From positions 1 to 64,000 of the forward strand of contig JBLNDI010000146.1 in the NCBI GenBank assembly GCA_050261495.1: a stretch of 64,000 nucleotides of DNA, in the 5' to 3' direction. The notes under the pieces are model-generated. The model had not been told where the DNA came from. It searched no databases and saw only the letters and a program-made list of their open reading frames with translations. The position numbers were made by a program, and so were the translations under genes. Positions 1 through 9,102 of the stretch are shown here, piece after piece. The stretch comes from JBMNKL01 sp050261495. Its GTDB lineage: Bacteria; Bacillota; Clostridia; Acetivibrionales; DTU013. How positions within the stretch are numbered: position 1 is the stretch's first letter; every line of letters starts with the position of its first letter.

Positions 1-106
1 TTGGTGTTTAGAAAAGTAGCAAATATTACGTTATGTTAACAGGGTCGAACAGTGGCAAAAGTCACTGATGAAATAACTATATTAATTGTACAAGGAGGTG
101 AAATGT

Positions 107-352
107 ATGGCGGTAAGAATAAGGCTGAAAAGAATCGGAGCGAAGAAAAATCCGTATTACAGGATTGTTGTAGCAGATTCAAGGTATCCGCGCGACGGAA
201 GGTTTATAGAAGAACTCGGCACTTACAACCCGTCGACCAATCCCAGCGAATTTAAGATTGACAATGAAAAAGCATTGAAGTGGATAAAAAACGGCGCACA
301 GCCTACTGACACGGTAAGATCGCTGATGAAGAAAGCGGGTATTATCCAGTAA
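107..352 (+). CDS. rpsP: 30S ribosomal protein bS16
   Basis: Ribosomal protein bS16, a component of the small subunit body, 81 residues, which is the normal family length. The N-terminus [20 protein letters not shown] and the following [19 protein letters not shown] segment are highly characteristic. The ATG at 107 was chosen over an in-frame upstream start at 86 because an AAGGAGGTG ribosome binding site lies at 92-100 and because family members begin MAVRIRL. It heads the rpsP-khpA-rimM-trmD cluster, which is conserved in Firmicutes and usually preceded by ffh. Only about 100 bases of upstream sequence are present, and no promoter could be assigned there. Confidence 0.98.
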   Translation: MAVRIRLKRIGAKKNPYYRIVVADSRYPRDGRFIEELGTYNPSTNPSEFKIDNEKALKWIKNGAQPTDTVRSLMKKAGIIQ

Positions 353-402
353 TTGCAGGGCGTCTTGTTTTCTCCGGCTTTATCACGGGAGGTGGCCAAA
401 CA

Positions 403-633
403 ATGAAAGAACTTCTCGAAGCTATCGCGAAATCTCTTGTTGATTACCCTGATGAAGTGGTTGTCAACGAGATTAATGAAGGCAGCACCGTTATTCTCGA
501 GCTGAAGGTAGCCAAGGAAGATATGGGAAAGGTGATTGGAAAGCAGGGAAGGATAGCCAAGGCTATAAGGACTGTTGTAAAGGCTGCGGCTATCAAGGAA
601 AATGTCAGGGTTGCGGTGGAAATCATCCAGTAA
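403..633 (+). CDS. khpA: KH-domain RNA-binding protein KhpA
   Basis: Small single KH-domain protein of 76 residues (formerly YlqC). The RNA-binding GxxG loop is visible as GKVIGKQGR near residues 47-55, followed by the helix AKAIRTVVKAAA. In other Firmicutes KhpA pairs with KhpB and is linked to cell elongation and to sRNA or mRNA binding. Its position between rpsP and rimM is the conserved one. A GGGAGGTGG ribosome binding site precedes the ATG. Family assignment is firm from motif and context; the cellular role here is inferred. Confidence 0.95.
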   Translation: MKELLEAIAKSLVDYPDEVVVNEINEGSTVILELKVAKEDMGKVIGKQGRIAKAIRTVVKAAAIKENVRVAVEIIQ

Positions 634-695
634 AAGGTTGTTTTTCAAACGCCTTTTACTGGGGATTACCGGTCCGGCATGGTTCCTGGTGATGT

Positions 696-1217
696 GTGAT
701 GTATAAGTACTTGCAGGTTGGAAAGATTGTAAATACGCACGGCATTAGAGGCGAAATGAAATTGATTCCCCTGACGGATGATCCCGGCCGTTTTGACGAT
801 CTTAAATGGGCATATATTGAAAAGGACGGCATTTATACAAGGCATGACGTACAGGGGGTCAAGCATGCAAAGGACCATATTATCATTAAGTTTTCCGATA
901 TCAACTCAATGGACGAGGCGTCGGTATACAGGAACTGCTACGTTGCCGTGGACAGGGAAAATGCAGTGAAGCTTCCGGAGGATACGTATTTTATCTGTGA
1001 TATCATCGGATGCGACGTAATGGATGAGAACGGTAATATTTTAGGCCGCATCACTGATGTCCTGAAGACGGGAAGCAACGACGTTTATGTCGTGAAAAAC
1101 TATGAGGGAAAGGAAATGTTGCTTCCGGCTTTAAAGAGCGTTGTGCGAAAGGTTTTGCTTGACGAATGCAGGATAGAAGTAACGGTCCCGAAAGGATTGT
1201 TGGATGATGAGGTTTGA
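696..1217 (+). CDS. rimM: 16S rRNA processing protein RimM
   Basis: Ribosome maturation factor, about 172 residues. The N-terminal RimM beta-barrel starts with [18 protein letters not shown] and a C-terminal PRC-barrel-like part contains [17 protein letters not shown]. RimM binds ribosomal protein uS19 and helps 30S head assembly. Starts at GTG 696 and ATG 699 are both possible and differ by one residue; the ATG is the more usual choice. The 3' end overlaps trmD by 14 bases, so the two are translationally coupled. Confidence 0.96.
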   Translation: MMYKYLQVGKIVNTHGIRGEMKLIPLTDDPGRFDDLKWAYIEKDGIYTRHDVQGVKHAKDHIIIKFSDINSMDEASVYRNCYVAVDRENAVKLPEDTYFICDIIGCDVMDENGNILGRITDVLKTGSNDVYVVKNYEGKEMLLPALKSVVRKVLLDECRIEVTVPKGLLDDEV

Positions 1218-1932
1218 CATACTGACAATTTTCCCCGAGATGTTCGATGCCGTGCTTGGCGCCAGTATAATCGGACGCGCACGGGAAAGCGGAATAATAA
1301 CGGTGAATACTCATAATATCCGCGACTATTCCAAGGATAAGCACAAAAAAACCGACGACTACCCATATGGCGGCGGCAATGGCCTTGTAATGCTGGCCCA
1401 GCCCATTTACGACACATACATGTCCATAGCGGGAAGCCTTGATTACAAGCCGTATTTCATTTACATGAGCCCGCAGGGCAAGCTCCTGACCCAGGAACTG
1501 GCCGAGAAGTTGTCATCGCTAAAGCATATTGTCATTTTATGCGGCCATTATGAAGGTGTTGACGAGAGAGTGCTGGAAGAGCTTGTGGATGAGGAGATAT
1601 CCATAGGGGACTATGTGCTGACAGGCGGGGAACTTCCGGCAATGGTGCTTGTTGACGCGGTTAGCAGAACGATTCCTGGTGTTTTGTCAAATAGCGGGTC
1701 TTATAAGGAAGAATCCCATACAAACGGTCTCCTTGAATACCCGCAATACACCAGGCCGTATGAATTTTTAGGGAAAAAAGTTCCTGATATATTATTGTCA
1801 GGACATCATGCCAACATTGAAAAATGGAGAAGAAAGCAGTCGCTTAAGCGTACAAAGGCCAGACGCCCGGACCTCTTTGAAAAGCTGGAATTATCTGAAG
1901 AAGATAAAAAACTGCTCGAGGAAGAGCCCTGA
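1204..1932 (+). CDS. trmD: tRNA (guanine37-N1)-methyltransferase
   Basis: TrmD makes m1G37 in tRNAs reading CNN codons and prevents +1 frameshifting. The 242-residue protein has the normal size and shows the SPOUT trefoil-knot elements, including [12 protein letters not shown] and the SAM-binding [17 protein letters not shown] segment. It begins inside the end of rimM. In related genomes rplS follows directly. Here the next gene downstream is convergent, and rplS lies about 13.5 kb away, so the operon ends at trmD. Confidence 0.97.
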   Translation: MMRFDILTIFPEMFDAVLGASIIGRARESGIITVNTHNIRDYSKDKHKKTDDYPYGGGNGLVMLAQPIYDTYMSIAGSLDYKPYFIYMSPQGKLLTQELAEKLSSLKHIVILCGHYEGVDERVLEELVDEEISIGDYVLTGGELPAMVLVDAVSRTIPGVLSNSGSYKEESHTNGLLEYPQYTRPYEFLGKKVPDILLSGHHANIEKWRRKQSLKRTKARRPDLFEKLELSEEDKKLLEEEP

Positions 1933-2021
1933 TGTTTTGCATGTTTTCGTTTGATGGCAAGCAACGCAGCAGGGCGGCGAACAGTTAAAAACCGGTAAAC
2001 CGGTGATAAAATCAAGTATTG

Positions 2022-2369
2022 CTAAAACAGCAGTATAACAGCAATGAGCACCAATTGCTCATCACCGTTATTCTCTATGGAATGAGAACCTCCGTTTCCT
2101 GTGATGGAGGCATCTCCCGGTGATAATTCCGTTATATTTCCGTTATCGTTAATGATGCCTTTTCCGCTTATTACATAGTAGATTTCCTCTTCCTTGTCAT
2201 GCTGATGCATCCCTATCGAGCATCCGGGATTCAGCGTGATCTTGGCAAACAGCCTTGCTTTCCCGGTCATTTCATCCTGTCCGAAAATATGCATCAATTC
2301 CACGCTGCCCTTGCCGCCGCGCATCTCATGCCTTAAATCCCTGATCATCTCATTAGCTCTTTTTATCAT
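2022..2369 (-). CDS. cupin-domain protein
   Basis: Small cupin of 115 residues. The metal-binding motif 1 is visible as GMHQHDKEEEIYYVISGKG, and motif 2 ends in GNGGSHSIENNGDEQL, giving a typical three-His one-Glu site. The ATG at 2369 was chosen because a GGTGAT ribosome binding site precedes it; a TTG at 2384 is the upstream alternative. It converges on trmD and diverges from the lacI-type gene. Its substrate is unknown; such small cupins are often sugar isomerases, dioxygenases or ligand-binding proteins. It may belong to the neighbouring carbohydrate block, but no shared operator was seen on its promoter. Confidence 0.85.
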   Translation of the reverse strand: MIKRANEMIRDLRHEMRGGKGSVELMHIFGQDEMTGKARLFAKITLNPGCSIGMHQHDKEEEIYYVISGKGIINDNGNITELSPGDASITGNGGSHSIENNGDEQLVLIAVILLF

Positions 2370-2389
2370 GCAAACATCACCCAATGGAT

Positions 2390-2418
2390 ATTATAACTAA
2401 TATGCCATATTCATACAA
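2390..2418 (-). promoter_or_regulatory. promoter of the minus-strand cupin gene
   Basis: On the minus strand TTGTAT (2418-2413) and TATAAT (2395-2390) are separated by 17 bases, about 20 bases upstream of the cupin start at 2369. This is a good vegetative-type promoter by eye. Confidence 0.6.
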
Positions 2419-2458
2419 GACAAGAAAAGCTTTTAAAAATTCTCGAAAAGAGAAGTGC

Positions 2459-2487
2459 TTGTCATGAATTTAGTACTATGCTATAAT
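2459..2487 (+). promoter_or_regulatory. promoter of the LacI-type regulator
   Basis: TTGTCA (2459-2464) and TATAAT (2482-2487) with a 17-base spacer. Transcription should start near 2494, so the 20-base palindrome at 2499-2518 covers the first transcribed bases. That geometry suggests autorepression. Confidence 0.75.
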
Positions 2488-2498
2488 TAATTCAAAAG

Positions 2499-2518
2499 TA
2501 ATGAATACGTATTCATTA
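2499..2518. promoter_or_regulatory. LacI-type operator, copy 1
   Basis: Perfect 20-base palindrome with core GAATACGTATTC (2503-2514), extended to TAATGAATAC and its complement. It has the even symmetry and central CG step typical of LacI-family operators. It lies just downstream of the regulator's own -10 box. The same core recurs at 4220-4231 and 4354-4365. Confidence 0.85.
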
Positions 2519-2543
2519 ATCGTGATTAGGATGGTAAGTTAAA

Positions 2544-3563
2544 GTGAGCAAAAACAATAATTTTAACAACAAGGTTACTTCAAAAGATGTGGCATTGTTG
2601 GCCGGAGTATCGCAATCGACAGTGTCGAAGGTCTTTTCGAAGAATGCAAAACTTTCCAAGGAGACAAAAAGAAAAGTTTTAGAAGCGGCAAAAGTGCTCA
2701 ACTATCTTCCGAATGCGTTTGCCCGGAATCTAGTATTATCAAAGAGCAATATTATAGGAATTGTAAAAGGATATACCAAAAATATTGCGTTTACGGAAAT
2801 GCTATCCGAACTTGTCTATTTAATACAGAAATCTAATAAGCATATCATCTATTTTGAAACGGAAAAAGGCCAGTCTATTGACGATATGATGCCGCTTATT
2901 CTGCAATACCAGATTGAAGGCCTAATACTTTTGTATGCAAACCTATCTTCAGAGTTGACATCGGCCTGCCAGCGAAAAGGTATTCCTGTAATGCAGGTGC
3001 TCAGGTATTCAACTTCAGCAAAAACAAACGTGGTTTTACCCGACAACTACAAAGCCGCTGAGGATGCAGCGACATTGTTTGTACAAAAAGGATTTCGAAA
3101 TTTTATATACCTGGCGGGTGAAGTGAATTCTTCATCTAATATGGAGCGGCAATTAGGTTTTATAAAGAAATTACACGAGTATGGTTTTTCAAATCCTATT
3201 ATATGCCAAGGGGATTATACATATGAGTCCGGCGTGAAGGCTATTCGTTCCGTGGCGAAAGGAATACCATTGCCATGTGCCATCCTGTCAGGAAATGATT
3301 TAATGGCTTTTGGCGCCATTGATACATTGAAATATGAATTCGGATTAACTATCGGTAAAGATGTTGCACTGATTGGGTTTGATAATTTATTTATGGGGGA
3401 ATGGCCGTCTTATTCTTTGTCAAGCTATTGCCAACCTATTTCCCAAATGGCAAAAGACGCGGTTGAATTGTTATTCAAAAATATCCAGGATAAAGACATG
3501 GTACCGGTTGAGAAACGGTATCCGCTGCAACTTATTGAAAGAAACTCAACAAAAACGGACTAA
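2544..3563 (+). CDS. LacI-family transcriptional regulator
   Basis: Sugar-responsive repressor or activator of 339 residues. The N-terminal helix-turn-helix is at about residues 12-32 (TSKDVALLAGVSQSTVSKVF), followed by the hinge-helix signature YLPNAFARNL near residues 54-63. The rest is a periplasmic-binding-protein-like effector domain ending with the dimerisation segment IGFDNLFMGEWPSYSLSSY. The GTG at 2544 is the only good start. Its gene and the ABC operon carry identical palindromic operators, so it very probably controls both itself and the import and catabolic genes. The inducer is unknown. Confidence 0.95.
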   Translation: MSKNNNFNNKVTSKDVALLAGVSQSTVSKVFSKNAKLSKETKRKVLEAAKVLNYLPNAFARNLVLSKSNIIGIVKGYTKNIAFTEMLSELVYLIQKSNKHIIYFETEKGQSIDDMMPLILQYQIEGLILLYANLSSELTSACQRKGIPVMQVLRYSTSAKTNVVLPDNYKAAEDAATLFVQKGFRNFIYLAGEVNSSSNMERQLGFIKKLHEYGFSNPIICQGDYTYESGVKAIRSVAKGIPLPCAILSGNDLMAFGAIDTLKYEFGLTIGKDVALIGFDNLFMGEWPSYSLSSYCQPISQMAKDAVELLFKNIQDKDMVPVEKRYPLQLIERNSTKTD

Positions 3564-3577
3564 GGAGGTTAATCGCT

Positions 3578-3958
3578 ATGAAATTCATTCGGGAATCGGA
3601 AGCGCCCAAGGAACATTTTGAAGCACCTTATAAGCGTACAATTGCTCATATTGTAGCACCATGGACAGTGGGGTCCAGGCATGTATGGTTAGGTACGTGT
3701 ACATATCCCCCGGGATTTACCAGCAATCCGCATTCACACGATGATATGGAAGAAACTTTCTATTGTATTGGTGGAAAAGGCCAAATTAAGGTAAATGATA
3801 CAGTTTTTAATGTAGAGATAGGCGATGCGGTTTATTGTGCTCCGGGCGAAGTCCATCAGGTCATTAATCTGAACGGAACCGAAGATTTCAAGGTAGTGGC
3901 TGTCGTTACGCCGCCATTTACACCGGATTCATTTAAAAAAGATCACAGTGTTAAATAA
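3578..3958 (+). CDS. cupin-domain protein, regulator operon
   Basis: Cupin of 126 residues starting 14 bases after the LacI-type gene behind an AAGGAGG ribosome binding site, so it is probably cotranscribed with it. Motif 1 is NPHSHDDMEETFYCIGGKG and motif 2 is APGEVHQVINL. The metal site is therefore intact. No specific subfamily is recognised. Being in the regulator transcript, it may be a sugar isomerase or epimerase acting on the imported substrate, but this is inference from position only. Confidence 0.88.
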   Translation: MKFIRESEAPKEHFEAPYKRTIAHIVAPWTVGSRHVWLGTCTYPPGFTSNPHSHDDMEETFYCIGGKGQIKVNDTVFNVEIGDAVYCAPGEVHQVINLNGTEDFKVVAVVTPPFTPDSFKKDHSVK

Positions 3959-4175
3959 GCATAAAAAGGTAAAGTTTAATTGAAACCGCCTGTCTTGCGG
4001 GCAGTATAAAAGCTGTGTTAAGATGAGGACTTCTGGTTCGGCTCACCATGGAATACGAAATAATGTGCAAAAATATAAAAGAGATATTTCCCTGAGGGAG
4101 GAAATCGGAAGAACCCCCTTAGGCAGTATTCTTCAGCAGCAGTTGTTTACATGATAAAAAATCTTTCAGAAATAC

Positions 4176-4204
4176 TTGCTATTAATATAGCTCTGTGCTA
4201 TAAT
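4176..4204 (+). promoter_or_regulatory. promoter of the ABC transporter and catabolic operon
   Basis: TTGCTA (4176-4181) and TATAAT (4199-4204) with a 17-base spacer. The transcript start would be near 4211, leaving a leader of almost 290 bases before the permease ATG at 4498. Operators 2 and 3 lie inside that leader. Confidence 0.75.
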
Positions 4205-4218
4205 AAAATCCATAGTAA

Positions 4219-4232
4219 GGAATACGTATTCC
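4219..4232. promoter_or_regulatory. LacI-type operator, copy 2
   Basis: Perfect 14-base palindrome GGAATACGTATTCC, centred about 15 bases downstream of the expected transcription start. It shares the GAATACGTATTC core with the copy at the regulator gene. Confidence 0.85.
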
Positions 4233-4350
4233 ATACATGATTCTTGATAAAGCAATATTCCCGATGCGCCTTAATACAAACGTTAGCACTAAAGCAATAT
4301 AAATACAGCATGAGGTTCTTATGGCTCTAAATTATAGAAATTTTTATAGC

Positions 4351-4368
4351 AAGGAATACGTATTCTTT
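4351..4368. promoter_or_regulatory. LacI-type operator, copy 3
   Basis: Core GAATACGTATTC at 4354-4365 with partly symmetric flanks. It is centred 134 bases downstream of copy 2. The spacing is compatible with either DNA looping by a tetrameric repressor or a transcription roadblock. Confidence 0.8.
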
Positions 4369-4497
4369 AAATAATAATTAGACTATAAATAAAGATCGGA
4401 TAAAAAAACAATTCTAATAGTAAGTTTACATCATAAGCCGTGGCTCTACTGGCCATTGAGATATATATTGAAAGTATTCTATATTCCGGAGGTTCAT

Positions 4498-5472
4498 ATG
4501 ATAGGGTCTGAAAAAGTATCTTCAACAAATTTCCTAAAAAATGTGCAGTTTAAGAAAATACTAACTAAGTCGGGCTTATGGATAATTTTTATTATACTAG
4601 TGATTATTGCTTCGATATTATCACCCAGGTTTTTAACTTATAATAATATATTTAATGTGCTTCGTCAGATTTCCATACTTGGCATATTGGCTGTGGGAAT
4701 GACATTTGTCATAATTTCCGGAGGAATTGATTTGTCTGTCGGTGGAGTCATGGCCTTCTCATGTGTTTTAGTTCCACTTGTATCGCCATATGTGGGAAAT
4801 AACATAACGCTGATATGTTTGGTCAATATTTTCGTGGGAATGATACTTGGCATTGTTACGGGGTCGCTTGTTTCTTTTGGAAAGATGCAGCCTTTCATGG
4901 CAACGTTCGGTATGGCGACCATTGCTGAAGGATTGGGCTTTTTCTTCAGCGACGGAAGGCCTATCATTTTGGATGATAAGCGATGGACCGCCTTCGGCAG
5001 CGGTGCTACTCTCAGCATACCAAATATGGCCATAATTTTTATAATCGCAGTTATTATTGGACAGTTTGTAATTTCAAAGACGTGTTATGGACTGAATACC
5101 TATGCAATTGGCAACAACGAGGTCGCGACTTCATTATGCGGCGTCAATACAAGAATTACTAAAATGGTAGCCTATATTATCAGTGGTACATTGGCTGCAG
5201 TCGGCGGCCTGATGATGACTGCCCGAATAGGCGTCGGTGACCCTGGAGTGGGTGTTGGATATTCATTGGACACGATTGCCGCTGTCATTGTCGGTGGAAC
5301 CAGGATGGGAGGAGGCTATGGAAGTATCCTTAATACGTTCCTGGGTACTTGTATTATTGGACTATTAAACAATGTATTTAATTTGGCGGGAATTTCTCCG
5401 TATCCTCAAATGATATTCAAGGGCATGATTATTATATTTGCTGTTCTGATGGGACAGATTCGCAAGAAGTGA
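4498..5472 (+). CDS. ribose-type ABC transporter permease
   Basis: Inner-membrane permease of the RbsC/AraH family, 324 residues, with about eight to ten hydrophobic segments. Diagnostic family segments are GMTFVIISGGIDLSVGG near residues 70-85, SVGG-containing loop, and the late VGDPGVGVGYSLDTIAAVIVGGTRMGGG segment. The ATG at 4498 was chosen because GGAGG lies at 4488-4492; an in-frame start at 4456 has none. It is the first gene of the operon, before the binding protein and the ATPase. The family imports pentoses, hexoses, inositol and autoinducer-2. Confidence 0.94.
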   Translation: MIGSEKVSSTNFLKNVQFKKILTKSGLWIIFIILVIIASILSPRFLTYNNIFNVLRQISILGILAVGMTFVIISGGIDLSVGGVMAFSCVLVPLVSPYVGNNITLICLVNIFVGMILGIVTGSLVSFGKMQPFMATFGMATIAEGLGFFFSDGRPIILDDKRWTAFGSGATLSIPNMAIIFIIAVIIGQFVISKTCYGLNTYAIGNNEVATSLCGVNTRITKMVAYIISGTLAAVGGLMMTARIGVGDPGVGVGYSLDTIAAVIVGGTRMGGGYGSILNTFLGTCIIGLLNNVFNLAGISPYPQMIFKGMIIIFAVLMGQIRKK

Positions 5473-5551
5473 TGAGCAAGTGTTGTACTTATTAGAACTG
5501 GTAAAAAATGCTGCTATAAAAAAACTAGTATAAATAAAGGAGGAGAAAATC

Positions 5552-6652
5552 ATGAAAAGGTCACAAATTATCTCAATTGCACTGGTCATAGTACTGATAG
5601 CATTTGCTATCGCCGGATGCGCCGCAAAAGAGCCAGCAGCGCCTGAGGCAACCAATGAACCGGCGCAGGAAACGAAGACGCAGGAAGCTACGAATGAAAA
5701 ACCGGCTCAGGAAGAGACAAAAGAAGTCGACTTGAGCAAATTCAAGGTCGGATTTGCCCAGGACACATTGAATCAGCCTTGGCGCAACTATCAAGCAGAA
5801 TGTGTCAAGAAAGTTTTTGCGGAGTATGGGATTAACTGTGAAGTAACTGATGGCCAAGGGAAAGCCGAGAAGCAGATTTCCAACATTGAAGACATGGTTG
5901 CCAACGGATTGGATTTGCTAGTTGTCAGCCCGGCACAGGAAGCTGCTCTGACACCGGTTGTCGAGCAGGTATACCAAAAAGGAATTCCTGTCGTGTGCAT
6001 AGACCGTGGTATTAAAAGTGATGCGTATACAACCTTTGTTCACGCTGACAATATTTTAATCGGCGCAATGGCCGCAGACTTTATCGCGGAGAAGATGACC
6101 GAGAAGTATGGCGAACCCAAGGGCAATGTAGTTGTTATCGAAGGCGTTCCGGGTTCAACGACAGCCGTACAACGTGACGAAGGATTCAGAAAGCGGATAC
6201 AGGAAAAATATCCAAATCTTAAAATTTTAGCTAGCCAACCTGCAGACTATCGTCGTGATTTAGCTATGGCCGTAATGGAGGATTATCTGCAAGCCTACGA
6301 CAACATAGATGCAGTTTTCACTCATGCCGATGAAATGACGATGGGAGCTATTGCAGCTATCGAGAATGCAGGACGGCGCAATGAAATGATAATTGCGAGC
6401 GTCAACGGCACCATGGAAGCTATTAAAGCAATCATGGACGGCCGTATGGACTGTTCGGTTCTGTATTCCAACTGCTCAGGTCCTGGCGTTGAATATGCCG
6501 TTAAGCTTCTTAAAGGCGAAGAAGTTCCTAAAAACGTTGTTATTGAAGCACTGGTAATCGATACGGAAAATGCCGCGGAGTATTATAAAGAAGGCGCTTA
6601 TTCTCCAGACCCGATGCCACTTGAGGAGGGCAAATATACGATCATCAAATAA
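5552..6652 (+). CDS. sugar ABC transporter substrate-binding lipoprotein
   Basis: Periplasmic-binding-protein type 1 (RbsB-like) lipoprotein of 366 residues. A signal peptide ends in the lipobox IAGC, with the lipid-carrying Cys at residue 23. A flexible linker of repeated EPA, ETK and ATNE motifs spans about residues 28-55 and tethers the domain outside the membrane. The mature domain has the family start KFKVGFAQDTLNQPWRNYQ and later EGVPGSTTAVQRDEGFRKRI. Ligand-contact residues suggest a sugar or polyol, but the ligand cannot be named. An AAGGAGGAG ribosome binding site precedes the ATG. Confidence 0.94.
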   Translation: MKRSQIISIALVIVLIAFAIAGCAAKEPAAPEATNEPAQETKTQEATNEKPAQEETKEVDLSKFKVGFAQDTLNQPWRNYQAECVKKVFAEYGINCEVTDGQGKAEKQISNIEDMVANGLDLLVVSPAQEAALTPVVEQVYQKGIPVVCIDRGIKSDAYTTFVHADNILIGAMAADFIAEKMTEKYGEPKGNVVVIEGVPGSTTAVQRDEGFRKRIQEKYPNLKILASQPADYRRDLAMAVMEDYLQAYDNIDAVFTHADEMTMGAIAAIENAGRRNEMIIASVNGTMEAIKAIMDGRMDCSVLYSNCSGPGVEYAVKLLKGEEVPKNVVIEALVIDTENAAEYYKEGAYSPDPMPLEEGKYTIIK

Positions 6653-6731
6653 ATTTCTGTGCGGTTAAAATGACGGTATCGCCGGCCGTTCCTGCTGGAA
6701 TGGCCGGCAGATACAAAGGTTGGAGTGAATT

Positions 6732-8249
6732 ATGTCATTATTGTTAGAAACAAACAATATTTGCAAATCGTTTCCGGGCGTGAAAGCTTTGAAGGATGTG
6801 AGCCTGGCTTTTAAAAAGGGAGAAGTTCACGCTTTGGTTGGTGAAAACGGCGCCGGAAAAACAACACTGATGCGGGTTATTTGCGGCATATACCAACCGG
6901 ATAGCGGAGAGATTCTTCTTGAAGGCAAAAGGGTGAAATTCCAGAATCCACGCCAATCACAGGAACAAGGTATAGCAATTATACACCAGGAATTGAACAT
7001 GCCTGTCAATCTGACTATAGCCGAGTACATTTTTCTGGGACGCACTCCTAAAAATAAGCTTGGTATGGTCCGGAAGAAGGAAGCAATTTTGCAATCACAG
7101 AAATTGCTTGATTTGGTAGAGGTGAAACGGCACGCGTCCACCAAAATATACGAACTGAATGTAGCGGAACAGCAGTTGGTGGAGATTGCCAGAGCGCTTT
7201 CTCTAAACAGCAAGCTTTTAATTATGGATGAACCTACTTCTGCCCTGAACCAACAGGAAACGAATAATCTGTTTAGAATTATTCGGAGCCTCAAAAAGCA
7301 GGATGTAACGGTTATATATATTTCGCACAAGCTTAACGAGATATTTGAAATTGCTGACGACATTACAGTGATGCGAGACGGATGTGTTATAGGAACCCAC
7401 CCCGTTAAGGACTGCACGCATGAAATGATCGTAAAAATGATGACGGGTAAATCGTTTGAAGGCGACTACTATGCTAAAAACATAGAGAAGGAACAGAAGA
7501 TCAACGAGAACAAGCCGGTCATGGTCGTCAAGAACTTGTCATCAAATTCGAAAAAGCTGAAAGTTGTCAGCTTTGAGGTTTATCAAGGCGAGGTTCTGGG
7601 TATCGCAGGCCTTTTGGGTTCAGGACGGACTGAGCTTTTCAGGGCTATTTTCGGTGCGGATCCAAAGACTCAGGGCGAGGTTATTATTAATGGGGAACCG
7701 GTTCGGATAAGTAGTACGACCGATGCGGTACGTGCTGGAGTAATGCTGTTACCTGAGGATCGAAAAGTAGAGGGCTTGGTTTTGCAGATGGACATTAAGA
7801 GCAATATTGCCTTACCGTCTTTGCGGTTCCTGTCATCCTGGGGTGTAATCAATAAAAGCAAAAGAAAACTCATGGCTTCACAATTTATAAAACAACTGCA
7901 GATCAAATGTACAGGAATGGACCAGGATGTAAACAATTTAAGCGGAGGAAACCAACAAAAGGTTGTTTTTGCAAAGTGGCTTGCGGCAAGCCCAAAAGTG
8001 CTTCTGCTGGACGATCCTACCCGGGGCGTGGATGTTGGGGCAAAGCATGAGATATATGGACTTATCCGCGAACTTGCCAGTAAGGGTATCGGCGTTGTGT
8101 TCGTATCTTCGGAGATGCCGGAACTTGTCGGTGTATGCGACAGGATTATTGTAATGCGTGATGGAGAAATTGTAGGTGAAGCAAAAGGTAATGCCATAAA
8201 CGAAAATAATCTTATGATGATAGCGACAGGAGATAGTGCCAGTGTCTGA
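6732..8249 (+). CDS. sugar ABC transporter ATP-binding protein, two ABC domains
   Basis: RbsA/MglA-type ATPase of 505 residues with two fused nucleotide-binding domains. Domain 1 has Walker A GENGAGKTT (37-45), a degenerate signature NVAEQQLVEIARAL and Walker B LLIMDEPTSAL. Domain 2 has the degenerate Walker A GLLGSGRTELFRA and an intact signature LSGGNQQKVVFAKWL with LLLDDPTRGVDVG. One active and one degenerate site is usual for this family. With the permease and binding protein it completes a carbohydrate uptake transporter-2 system. Confidence 0.96.
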   Translation: MSLLLETNNICKSFPGVKALKDVSLAFKKGEVHALVGENGAGKTTLMRVICGIYQPDSGEILLEGKRVKFQNPRQSQEQGIAIIHQELNMPVNLTIAEYIFLGRTPKNKLGMVRKKEAILQSQKLLDLVEVKRHASTKIYELNVAEQQLVEIARALSLNSKLLIMDEPTSALNQQETNNLFRIIRSLKKQDVTVIYISHKLNEIFEIADDITVMRDGCVIGTHPVKDCTHEMIVKMMTGKSFEGDYYAKNIEKEQKINENKPVMVVKNLSSNSKKLKVVSFEVYQGEVLGIAGLLGSGRTELFRAIFGADPKTQGEVIINGEPVRISSTTDAVRAGVMLLPEDRKVEGLVLQMDIKSNIALPSLRFLSSWGVINKSKRKLMASQFIKQLQIKCTGMDQDVNNLSGGNQQKVVFAKWLAASPKVLLLDDPTRGVDVGAKHEIYGLIRELASKGIGVVFVSSEMPELVGVCDRIIVMRDGEIVGEAKGNAINENNLMMIATGDSASV

Positions 8250-8340
8250 TCCAAACAGCGTATAAATGCCATGCTCCGGACAAGGCCTGGCGTCATCTGT
8301 CGATGCTGCTGACAACATTTAGAAAAGGAGATGAATTATC

Positions 8341-9033
8341 GTGAGAGCAATTGATTTAACACAAGAAATCTATACCGGTATGCCCGTGTTCCCGGGACAT
8401 GCAAAAACTGTTATTTTTGACACTACGACGCATGAAGAAATGAGGAGACGTTTGACAGACGGCTACAGCTACAGGACGAACGGACTTCTTTTATGTGACC
8501 ACGGACCAACACACGTTGATGCTGTCAGCCATATAGATCCTAGTCCAGATGCACCGACTATTGATGAAATGTCGCTGGAAAACTTCTATGGACCCGGCAT
8601 ATGCCTGGATATATCTTGTTTTCCTGAGCATACCCTGATTGAACCGAAAGATATTATTGAGGCCGAAAAAAAGGCGGTACGAAAAATCCGAAAGGGTGAT
8701 ATTGTCCTGTTCTATACCGGCCACTACGAACGTCATTATCCCAATCCTGAGTATTTGGAGAACTACACGGGTTTCTCATACGACGCAGCTGCATACCTGA
8801 TTGAAGAAAGAGGCATAAAGAACTGGGGTACAGACACACCCAGCCCTGATCGGCCTCCTACGACGAATTATCCCGTTCACCAGCATTATAAGAAAACCCG
8901 GGTACCGCACATGGAAAACCTGTGCAACCTTGATAAACTACTGGGTAAGGAGTTCTTTTTCTACGGCTTTCCTCTTAAAATCAGAAAAGGATCAGGGTCA
9001 CCGATCCGAGCAGTTGCGATAATTGATGATTAA
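8341..9033 (+). CDS. cyclase-family metal-dependent hydrolase
   Basis: Protein of 230 residues in the cyclase / kynurenine formamidase-like family. The metal-binding motif HxxxHxDxxxH is seen as HGPTHVDAVSH, with His54, His58, Asp60 and His64. The C-terminal family segment PHMENLCNLDKL is also present. Known members hydrolyse cyclic or linear amides and lactam-like bonds, such as isatin or N-formylkynurenine. In this operon an amide is unlikely, so it may open a lactone or a cyclic diketone; this is inference. The start is GTG behind AAAAGGAGATG. The 217 bases to the next gene hold a strong hairpin. Confidence 0.88.
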   Translation: MRAIDLTQEIYTGMPVFPGHAKTVIFDTTTHEEMRRRLTDGYSYRTNGLLLCDHGPTHVDAVSHIDPSPDAPTIDEMSLENFYGPGICLDISCFPEHTLIEPKDIIEAEKKAVRKIRKGDIVLFYTGHYERHYPNPEYLENYTGFSYDAAAYLIEERGIKNWGTDTPSPDRPPTTNYPVHQHYKKTRVPHMENLCNLDKLLGKEFFFYGFPLKIRKGSGSPIRAVAIIDD

Positions 9034-9102
9034 TCTTACTTTTCGCCTGAAAAGAGGAGAGACATATTTACGCATGTGGTATTAAGCAGCCTAAGCGTTG
9101 TG

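Larger units (their letters stand above)
3959..4497 (+). other. 540-base regulatory region before the ABC operon
   Basis: No gene is seen between the cupin and the permease. The second half carries a strong promoter and two operators, described separately. A single half-site GAATACG occurs at 4051-4057. No riboswitch-like structure or convincing terminator was recognised in 3959-4170. Confidence 0.6.

Noticed and set aside
1989..2002. Hairpin ACCGGT-AA-ACCGGT after trmD as a terminator
   Set aside because: The loop would be only two bases and no T-run follows, so it is a weak terminator candidate.
4051..4057. A fourth LacI-type operator
   Set aside because: Only a half-site, GAATACG, is present and the other arm does not match.
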